Source: Yoonia sp. (GTDB taxonomy: Bacteria; Pseudomonadota; Alphaproteobacteria; Rhodobacterales; Rhodobacteraceae). Taken from it: a DNA stretch of 64,000 nucleotides. How positions within the stretch are numbered: the stretch's first letter is position 1; each line of letters begins with the position of its first letter. Below the pieces are notes generated by a model. It had not been told where the DNA came from, did not search any database, and was given only the letters and a program-made list of their open reading frames with translations. Location: contig NZ_JANQTS010000082.1 of assembly GCF_030731595.1 (NCBI RefSeq), positions 1 to 64,000 of the forward strand. Direction: 5' to 3'. Below are positions 9,387-16,096 of this stretch, in pieces. Made by a program: the position numbers and the translations under genes.

Positions 9387-9414
9387 ATGAAAATAGTATT
9401 GCAAATGTTTTCAT
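9387..9414. promoter_or_regulatory. Inverted repeat in sauR-sauS divergent promoter (candidate LacI-type operator)
   Basis: Perfect 7-bp arms, ATGAAAA at 9387-9393 and TTTTCAT at 9408-9414, with a 14-bp AT-rich spacer. The element sits 28-55 bp before sauR and 43-70 bp before sauS, so one bound regulator could control both genes. Operator function is inferred. Confidence 0.45.
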
Positions 9415-9441
9415 AAAATCGCAGACTCGTGCCGAATTATC

Positions 9442-10473
9442 ATGAAAAAACAAGCGTATAAAGTTGATATCACCTCTGTGGCCAAGGCCGCTGGCGTTTC
9501 TGCGGCCACAGTCTCGCGGGTGATGAATCACCCTGATCTGGTCAATCCCGCAACGCGCAAAAAGGTCGAAACCGCGATCCGCAAGACCGGCTATATCCGC
9601 AACCGCGCGGCACAGGCGATGCACGGGCGGCGCAGCGCGACACTGGGGCTTGTGGTACCGACGGTGAACTATTCGATCTTTGCGGAACTGGTGCAATCCT
9701 TCAATGATGCGGTCACCGATCTGGGCTTTACCCTCCTGCTGGCCACACATGGGTATGACCTCAAGGCCGAATATCAGGTCCTGCGCAAACTGCTGGAACA
9801 TCGCGTCGACGGGATCGCCCTGATCGGCCTTGATCACAGCGACGATACCTACAGGCTTCTGGCCTCTCAGGATGTGCCTGTCGTCGCGGTCTGGAGCTAT
9901 TCCGAAACCTCACCCCTGTCCTGCATCGGTGCGGACAACCGCGAGGCGGGGCGTCTGGCGGCAGAGCATCTTTTGTCGCTGGGCCATCAGCGCATCGGTT
10001 TCATCTTTCCGCCGACCGATGAGAATGATCGCGCGCGCGGACGCCTGCAAGCCGTCCAATCCGTGTTCGAGGACGCAGGAATCACAATCCCTGATACGTG
10101 GTCAGTGCAGTCTCTTTATAGCATCGCGCAAGCCAAAGCCGCCTGCCTGGAGCTTTTGGGGCGCGAACAGGGACTGACAGCGCTGGTTTGCGGCAACGAC
10201 ATCATTGCACAGGGTGCGATATCAGGCGCGATGCAACGCGGGCTGCGGGTTCCGCAGGACCTGTCGATCATCGGGATCGGTGATTTTGCGGGCTCTGCGG
10301 ATATCTATCCCGCCTTGTCGACGGTCCATATTCCGGCACAAGAAATCGGTGCGCAGGCGGGCCGGTATCTTGTCGAACGTATCGCTGATTTCGATGCCAA
10401 GGATATCGTCAGGTGCAAGATCGAAGTCACCCTCAAACTGCGCGAAACGACCGCACCTCTTGTCGCGAAGTGA
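9442..10473 (+). CDS. sauR: LacI-family transcriptional regulator, probable SauR
   Basis: A 343-residue LacI/GalR protein. The helix-turn-helix at residues 8-30 (ITSVAKAAGVSAATVSRVMNH) is followed by a hinge and a periplasmic-binding-protein-like effector domain starting at about residue 66 (TLGLVVPTVNYSIF). The C-terminal half carries the usual ALVCGNDIIAQGA and IIGIGDFAGS segments. It is transcribed away from the sauS-sauT-tctCBA genes. In C. necator the sauR gene is also divergent from sauSTU. Control of the adjacent operon by sulfoacetate or an intermediate is inferred. It converges with the exopolysaccharide GT4 gene, with 22 bp between stops. Confidence 0.85.
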   Translation: MKKQAYKVDITSVAKAAGVSAATVSRVMNHPDLVNPATRKKVETAIRKTGYIRNRAAQAMHGRRSATLGLVVPTVNYSIFAELVQSFNDAVTDLGFTLLLATHGYDLKAEYQVLRKLLEHRVDGIALIGLDHSDDTYRLLASQDVPVVAVWSYSETSPLSCIGADNREAGRLAAEHLLSLGHQRIGFIFPPTDENDRARGRLQAVQSVFEDAGITIPDTWSVQSLYSIAQAKAACLELLGREQGLTALVCGNDIIAQGAISGAMQRGLRVPQDLSIIGIGDFAGSADIYPALSTVHIPAQEIGAQAGRYLVERIADFDAKDIVRCKIEVTLKLRETTAPLVAK

Positions 10474-10495
10474 CCCAAGATACTGCCCCGTTGCT

Positions 10496-11509
10496 TTACG
10501 CCCGCACCGCCGCGCGCCTGTTCCCGATTAGGTCAAGCGTCTCGGCCCACCCTTGCAAGAATCTTTCCTCAAGAAGACGGCCCTGACGATAGGGCGACAA
10601 GTTGCCCGCGGCATCCTTGTCAGCGACAAGATCTGTCATCACCTGTTTCAGGTCATTGATTGACCCGCGGCGAAAGACCATCGCTCCGCCCCGCACATGA
10701 TCATTCAGTCCGTCGATATCGGCACAGATCAGGTGCCTTCCCGCACTCAGCGTCTCGATGGCGACCAGCCCATAAGCTTCCCATCGGGACGGCATGACAA
10801 CTGCATCAACCTGTGCAAGGGCTGTGACAGGGTCCGCGGCAAAGCCGCGAAAGACGATACGTTCATCGTCGCCGGCCAGCTCGCGCAGCATTGGTTCCTG
10901 ATCGCCTTCGCCGAAGATGTGCAATCTCAGTTCGGGGTTCTTGCAGGCCCGAAATGCGACGATGAGCGAGTCAAAGCCCTTCTGGAAATCCAGACGCCCG
11001 ATCGCGCCGAAAACGCGGACGGGCCCATGTGGGGCCGTCAGGTTCCGGAAGGCTTCCAGATTGACGCAGGACTGGATCGTGGTGATTTTTTGCGGCGCGC
11101 ATAACCCGCGGGATTTGATCCACTCGGCCTGTGCCTCGCTGACCGCAATGATGTGATCGAAGATCGAGAACGAGACTTTCAGCAATGCTGCAAACCGGCG
11201 CTTGTTCTGTACGTTGAGCGCAACAAAGGCTTCTGTATAGCTGTGTTCGATATGCAGAAACGGCTTGGAGGCGTTGCTGGCCCGCATGGCAAGCAAGGCA
11301 GGCAGGCTGCGCCAACTGACGGCCAGATGCGAGACGAGGATATCGGCATCAAATGGCTTTGCGATCAACTTCCCGCGCTTCACATGCAGCACGCGATGTT
11401 CGCCGAACGTCGCCATATCCGCGGAGGTGCGGATGAATTCGACCACCCGCATCACCCCGCCGGCAGTGGCGTCGTCAACCAAGTGTAGGATCACTGGACG
11501 GGCGTTCAT
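10496..11509 (-). CDS. Glycosyltransferase family 4 (GT-B)
   Basis: A 337-residue GT-B glycosyltransferase. The N-terminal domain starts with VILHLVDDATAGGVMRVV, a glycine-containing acceptor loop. The C-terminal domain begins near VRVFGAIGRLDFQKGFDSLI, with the GT4 sequence MPSRWEAYGLVAIETLSAGR containing the EX7E nucleotide-sugar motif (E..GLVAIE). It should act at the cytoplasmic face, adding a sugar to the undecaprenyl-linked exopolysaccharide unit. Its start overlaps the stop of the upstream GT2 gene by 4 bp. Donor and linkage cannot be told from sequence. Confidence 0.88.
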   Translation of the reverse strand: MNARPVILHLVDDATAGGVMRVVEFIRTSADMATFGEHRVLHVKRGKLIAKPFDADILVSHLAVSWRSLPALLAMRASNASKPFLHIEHSYTEAFVALNVQNKRRFAALLKVSFSIFDHIIAVSEAQAEWIKSRGLCAPQKITTIQSCVNLEAFRNLTAPHGPVRVFGAIGRLDFQKGFDSLIVAFRACKNPELRLHIFGEGDQEPMLRELAGDDERIVFRGFAADPVTALAQVDAVVMPSRWEAYGLVAIETLSAGRHLICADIDGLNDHVRGGAMVFRRGSINDLKQVMTDLVADKDAAGNLSPYRQGRLLEERFLQGWAETLDLIGNRRAAVRA

Positions 11510-12486
11510 GTTCGTGCCGCCCGTTGAGACATGATCGCAGCCAAGGCTTCGCGTCCGCCCAAAGCCAAAGCGGCAGTCGCAAGAATGGTGACAGCGCTCT
11601 TGAGCGGTTCTTCGAAGAGCGGACGCTTTGATTCCCGCAAGGAGGCCAGCAAAAGCCTTTGTGCCCGCTCGGCATCAAGATCGCTAATCGCGCGCCGCGC
11701 CAGATAGCGCAACTGGTAGGCGCGGGCCACCGGTGCGTGCCGGGTAAAGAATGCGGGGGCCAAAGGCGTAAGCTTGGTCACCATATTTTCCCATGCCATG
11801 TGCTGACGATCTGTCGCGGCGGACAGCCCGTTTGCACTGATCCGGTATCGGGTCAGCAGACCGGGGACACCTTCGAAAATCCAATCCGTGCTCAGAGCAA
11901 TGCGCAGCCAGCATTCAATGTCTTCGGACTGGCGAAAGGTCTCGTCAAAGTACCAGTCGCGCTCGGTCTCGGAGGCGGGGCGAAAGGCGATGGCATCAAA
12001 AACAGCGCGCCTGATGACAGGGGCAGAGCCATTGCCGATCGGATTGCGTTTGAAAACATGAACGGCTTCGATGTTCTTGAGGCGCGGCTTCTGGCTCTGG
12101 CCAAGGAAATCGCCGTTGTCGTCGATCAGGGATGACCCTGCGTAGCTGACCCCGACTGCCGGATCCGATTGAAGATGCTGCACGTGGGCTGCCAGCTTAC
12201 CCGGCTCCCAGATGTCGTCGGCGTCACAAAATCCGATAAACGCACCTTCCGCCACGGCAATACCTGTATTGCGCGCGCCTGCCAGACCGCGATTGCGCTG
12301 TCTGATGAAACGGACCCGAGGGTCTGTCTGATAAGACTTTGCAATCGCATAGGTCGCGTCGCTTGACCCGTCGTCGACGATGACAATTTCGAAGTCTTCA
12401 AACGTCTGTGCGAGGAGGGCATCAAGCGTTTCACAGAGCGTCTTTGCGACATTGAAGGCTGGAACTACGATCGTGGCGAGTGGCAT
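11506..12486 (-). CDS. Glycosyltransferase family 2
   Basis: A 326-residue GT-A protein with the GT2 start motif TIVVPAFNVAKTLCETLDAL, the metal/nucleotide motif VDDGSSDAT at about residues 36-44, and the DXD-like FCDADDIW near residue 90. The C-terminal ~70 residues (QLRYLARRAI...) resemble those of the next GT2 gene, so the two are probably paralogues from a local duplication. AAGGA precedes the ATG at suitable spacing. The role is assembly of the exopolysaccharide repeat unit. Confidence 0.88.
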   Translation of the reverse strand: MPLATIVVPAFNVAKTLCETLDALLAQTFEDFEIVIVDDGSSDATYAIAKSYQTDPRVRFIRQRNRGLAGARNTGIAVAEGAFIGFCDADDIWEPGKLAAHVQHLQSDPAVGVSYAGSSLIDDNGDFLGQSQKPRLKNIEAVHVFKRNPIGNGSAPVIRRAVFDAIAFRPASETERDWYFDETFRQSEDIECWLRIALSTDWIFEGVPGLLTRYRISANGLSAATDRQHMAWENMVTKLTPLAPAFFTRHAPVARAYQLRYLARRAISDLDAERAQRLLLASLRESKRPLFEEPLKSAVTILATAALALGGREALAAIMSQRAART

Positions 12487-12504
12487 GGGAAAATCCTTCT
12501 TGGA

Positions 12505-13428
12505 TTAGCGAGAAAAGATGAACTGGTTAAGACGGCCGGGCAGTACGAGCGATACAATTGCCCCGGCGATTGTGAGGAAGCCTCGCTTTGGAGAACTGAA
12601 AAAACCGGATGGGCTGGCCCAAAGACCTTGCAGTGCAAATTTCAGAGCATCGGCGCGACCATGCCCAAGCCGGAGCGCGCGCCGCGCCAGATAGCGCAGA
12701 TGGATTGCGTTCGCCCATGGCGTCGGGGCAAATCCGAAATACGCGGCTGATTGCAGGGCGATTTCTCTGCTCTGGGCCATGCTGGACAGATCGGCAGACA
12801 GGCCGTGGGCGCTGGCGCGGTAGTAGGTCTGGCACTTGTCGATCCCGATAACGCGGGCACCGGCACCGACCAAGCGGATCAGCCACTCGAGGTCTTCATT
12901 GTGGATGATGTCTTTCTTGAAGCCCTGCGATGCGATGAAGGTCATGCGACGCACCGCCATGTTCGACATGGTACACACAGGGTTTTCACCCAGCAGCATC
13001 GGGATCGACAGATCAGTGCGCGGGACTGTTGAAAAGACAGATGCCTCATGCGGATTTTTGGTGAAGAAGGCGATCTGGCCATAAGCGCCGTCGACCTCGG
13101 GATCGGCGAAAGCCACGTCAAGTTCAGCCAGCTTTGTCGGGCTCCAGACATCGTCTGCATCGCAAAATGCGATGATGTCGCCGCTGGCAAGCACCTTTGC
13201 GCCAAGGTTGCGTGCTGTGCTCGGGCCTTTGGAGACGTTGAACGCGAGCTTGATTCTGGGATCTCTGGCCGCCGCGTCACGGATGATCTCGCAGGTCAGG
13301 TCGGTGGATCCGTCATCGACGCAGATCGCTTCCCATGAGGGACAGGTTTGGGCGCGCAGACTGTCCAAAGTCTCGGGCAATGTATGTGCTGCGTTGAAGC
13401 AGGGAATGACGATAGAAAACTTTGGCAT
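12505..13428 (-). CDS. Glycosyltransferase family 2
   Basis: A 307-residue GT2 enzyme with FSIVIPCFNAAHTLPETLDSL at the N-terminus, VDDGSTDLT, and FCDADDVWSPTKL as the DXD region. Its C-terminal IHLRYLARRALRLG segment matches that of the neighbouring GT2 gene. It lies 18 bp upstream of that gene and only 3 bp downstream of the flippase gene, in one minus-strand operon. It should add one sugar of the lipid-linked repeat unit; the donor is unknown. Confidence 0.88.
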   Translation of the reverse strand: MPKFSIVIPCFNAAHTLPETLDSLRAQTCPSWEAICVDDGSTDLTCEIIRDAAARDPRIKLAFNVSKGPSTARNLGAKVLASGDIIAFCDADDVWSPTKLAELDVAFADPEVDGAYGQIAFFTKNPHEASVFSTVPRTDLSIPMLLGENPVCTMSNMAVRRMTFIASQGFKKDIIHNEDLEWLIRLVGAGARVIGIDKCQTYYRASAHGLSADLSSMAQSREIALQSAAYFGFAPTPWANAIHLRYLARRALRLGHGRADALKFALQGLWASPSGFFSSPKRGFLTIAGAIVSLVLPGRLNQFIFSR

Positions 13429-13431
13429 TGT

Positions 13432-14667
13432 TCAAGCCTCGACTGGGGTGGTGGAAAATGCGGTCAGAATGGCCGGGATTGATGCGATCACCATGATCGT
13501 GGTTGCTGTCACCGCATAGCCGACGGCCACAACGGTCAGGCCGAAGGGGGCAAGCACAAGAGTGTTCAACACGACGCCGATGGTCAGAACGATGGTCACC
13601 AGCAGTTCGATCTCTGGACGCTCGTTGGCGCGCAACCATCCGGCGGCAGCGGTCCAAAGGGTCGTCGGGATCGCTATAAGACAAAGGATCGCAACAATAT
13701 CGGAAATGCCGTCCCATCCATCGCCAAACAGGAATGGCACATAATAAGGGGCGGCAAGGGCCTGTGCGATCACAACCGGGCTGATCAGGCCAAGGCCGAT
13801 CAGAATGCTGTTGCGCAGTGCAGCCACGCGATCAACCGTCCGTGTCAGATGCGGAAACAGAACGGTCGAGAAGGCCACGGTAAAGGCATTCGACAGGCTC
13901 AGCCCGGCGTTGAACGCCATGAAGTAGAGGCCCAGCGCATCCGCTCCCATTGTCATACCGATCACCAGCTTGTCAGCCTGCAAGCGCAGGGCCTTGACCA
14001 GTTCAACGCCCAGGACGGAACGGCCATAGGTCAGGAAAGGGCGCAGCGGCGCAAATCCTGCAGACCGGTCAACCGTCCACGGGTGCAGACGGCGCACCGC
14101 AATCAGCCAGATCGGCGCAGACAGCAGACGCGGCAGCAAAAGCGCCAAGGCAGATGGCCAAACAAGAACCAGCACGACCGACATCAGGTTTGCCCCGACA
14201 ACCTGCGCCCCCGCGATAGAGGCTGTCTGCTTGAGTTTCCCTGCCCGCATGGCGAGGGCCACATGAACAAGGCCTGCGGGCATCAGCAGGTATTCCGCAC
14301 CCAAGATCAGGATCAGCAGGGCAAGCAGCGTGTTGTCGCTGTAGAAAAGGAAACCGCCAGCGATGACGGCCTGCATCAAGAACAGACCGGTGCACCAGAA
14401 CCAGAAAATCCGCTGTGCAGTTGCACAGACGGCGGCAAGGTCTTCTTCCTTGGCGGCGATGATCCTTTGACCAACACCGTTTTCCGTTAGCGACTTGAGG
14501 ATGTCGCCCGCGGCAATGGCCGTGGCAGCAATACCGATTTCCTTCAACTCCATCGTGCGCGCAACGGCCATCACGACCAACAGCCGCGTTGCCTTAGAGG
14601 CAACCTCTGATGCGCCATAGGCCATCAGGTTTCCTATCAAGGCCTTGGATTGGGTGGTGATCGGCAT
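13432..14667 (-). CDS. Polysaccharide flippase (Wzx/MOP superfamily)
   Basis: A 411-residue multi-spanning protein with about 12 predicted helices, beginning ALIGNLMAYGASEVASKATRLLVVMAVARTM. This is the typical start of Wzx-like O-antigen/exopolysaccharide flippases of the MOP superfamily, which move the lipid-linked repeat unit across the inner membrane. I chose the ATG at 14667 because the reading frame extends 99 residues further upstream without any membrane or family signal, and because AGGA lies about 11 nt before this ATG. It is the first gene of the GT operon and divergent from the export lipoprotein gene. Confidence 0.87.
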   Translation of the reverse strand: MPITTQSKALIGNLMAYGASEVASKATRLLVVMAVARTMELKEIGIAATAIAAGDILKSLTENGVGQRIIAAKEEDLAAVCATAQRIFWFWCTGLFLMQAVIAGGFLFYSDNTLLALLILILGAEYLLMPAGLVHVALAMRAGKLKQTASIAGAQVVGANLMSVVLVLVWPSALALLLPRLLSAPIWLIAVRRLHPWTVDRSAGFAPLRPFLTYGRSVLGVELVKALRLQADKLVIGMTMGADALGLYFMAFNAGLSLSNAFTVAFSTVLFPHLTRTVDRVAALRNSILIGLGLISPVVIAQALAAPYYVPFLFGDGWDGISDIVAILCLIAIPTTLWTAAAGWLRANERPEIELLVTIVLTIGVVLNTLVLAPFGLTVVAVGYAVTATTIMVIASIPAILTAFSTTPVEA

Positions 14668-14767
14668 GGTGTTTGAGTCCTGTTTTCGGGTTGAAGCCAG
14701 AACTAAAGCCTTGCGCAAACCAAGTCGCGGACGCCTCGGGCGAGAAAGAGGGAGCAAAGGTGAAGGA

Positions 14768-14797
14768 TTGTATCCGTTCGTATAGCTGCCGATACAA
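14768..14797. promoter_or_regulatory. Inverted repeat in the flippase / export-lipoprotein divergent region
   Basis: Perfect 7-bp arms, TTGTATC at 14768-14774 and GATACAA at 14791-14797, around a 16-bp spacer. The element lies between two divergently transcribed exopolysaccharide operons. It is a candidate operator; no matching copy was noticed in the other promoters of the locus. Confidence 0.35.
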
Positions 14798-14848
14798 CGT
14801 TCCCGTAGACCATCAATCGTGATACCCGTAAGGAGAGACGAATTCATT

Positions 14849-16078
14849 TTGCGTGAGGCTGGCTTGTTATCTTCTTTCAAAAACCGCTGCGCTGCGTCTG
14901 CCCTGATCCTTGCTGCGGCCTGCGCCAGCTTTGACCCACCCGACAATCTGGAAGCCGTGGCCACCGGCGACGCGTATCAGGCGCAATACCGTGAACCTCA
15001 TGTGACGCGGGAAAATGCAGAGTTCTTGCGTTCCGCCACTCTCAATGCCCAAAAGTGCCTGCCCTATGGCGGCTTTGACGGGCTTGGCAAAGGTTCCGCG
15101 ATCGCTGCGGCAGCGCTGCGCGGCGAACGTCTCAGCCGCAATGATCTGGTTGATATCCGCATCGGCAATGACGAAACCTTCAATGGCGACTATGTCATCT
15201 CGCGCGACGGCACATTGAAACTGCCGTTCCTGTCGCCGATCCGCGCACAAGGCCGCACCACTGACCAGATCGAGGCGGACATCGCGCGCCAGCTCTTGGA
15301 TAATGATTTTTACAGTGACGCGCCGCGTATTTCCGTGCGTGTCGCCGATTTCGCCTCTGTGACTGTTGGCGTTTCGGGCGCCGTTTTCGAACCGCGGGCT
15401 TCAGAAATCGGCGTTGTTGGCGGCAGCAGTCTGGACACCCGCCGGCAAGACGCTTTGGGTGCCTCGACCGAAGGTCGCAACCTGTCTGTCGCGCTCCGCT
15501 CTGCGGGCGGGATTCGCCCTGACGCCGATATTTCAGCGGTCGAAGTGCGTCGCGACGGTCAGCTTTACCGGATTGACATGCGCGGCGTGTTTGAAGGCCA
15601 GAACGCGGTCGATATCATGCTGCTGACAGGCGACGAGATATCGGTTCCAAGCCGCCAGTGCTTTCAGGAAGACCTGATGCGCCCGAGCCCGATCAGCCCA
15701 CCGGGGGTCAGCCTTTACCTGTCAAACCTGACACAACCCGCAACCAATAACGCTTCGGCCGGGATCGGTCAGACAGTGCGAGAGATCCCCTATGGGACGC
15801 GCTATCTTCAGGCTGTGATCGACGCAAACTGTGTCGGCGGTTCGCGCAGCACCAGCGCGGCAAGATCATCGGTCTTGTTCACGCGCAACCCGATCACCGG
15901 TGTCTCTGCAGTCATCGAACGCGATATCGAGGATCTGCTGCGGCGCGCGGATCGGGATGATTATGACCCCTATCTGCTGCCGGGCGATGCGCTGGCTTGC
16001 TACGACAGCACAATCACCAACATCACGGAAATCGGCCGCGCGCTGAGTCTCGTCGGGGCAGTGGCGCTGCTCGAATAG
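14849..16078 (+). CDS. Polysaccharide export outer-membrane lipoprotein (Wza-like, Poly_export/SLBB)
   Basis: The N-terminus carries a signal peptide ending in the lipobox LAAAC (Cys is residue 25 from the TTG start). A Poly_export domain follows (DLVDIRIGNDETFNGDYVIS... about residues 100-190), then SLBB-like repeats (VTVGVSGAVFEP...). The protein should form the outer-membrane channel for the exopolysaccharide. The start is uncertain. An in-frame GTG at 14819 has no ribosome-binding site, while the TTG at 14849 has AAGGAG 13 nt upstream and gives a more compact signal peptide, so I prefer it. The C-terminal ~110 residues after a Pro-rich stretch (RPSPISPPG) are less typical. It converges with the histidine kinase gene, 18 bp away. 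Confidence 0.85.
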   Translation: MREAGLLSSFKNRCAASALILAAACASFDPPDNLEAVATGDAYQAQYREPHVTRENAEFLRSATLNAQKCLPYGGFDGLGKGSAIAAAALRGERLSRNDLVDIRIGNDETFNGDYVISRDGTLKLPFLSPIRAQGRTTDQIEADIARQLLDNDFYSDAPRISVRVADFASVTVGVSGAVFEPRASEIGVVGGSSLDTRRQDALGASTEGRNLSVALRSAGGIRPDADISAVEVRRDGQLYRIDMRGVFEGQNAVDIMLLTGDEISVPSRQCFQEDLMRPSPISPPGVSLYLSNLTQPATNNASAGIGQTVREIPYGTRYLQAVIDANCVGGSRSTSAARSSVLFTRNPITGVSAVIERDIEDLLRRADRDDYDPYLLPGDALACYDSTITNITEIGRALSLVGAVALLE

Positions 16079-16096
16079 ATCGAAGCGCGAGAAACC

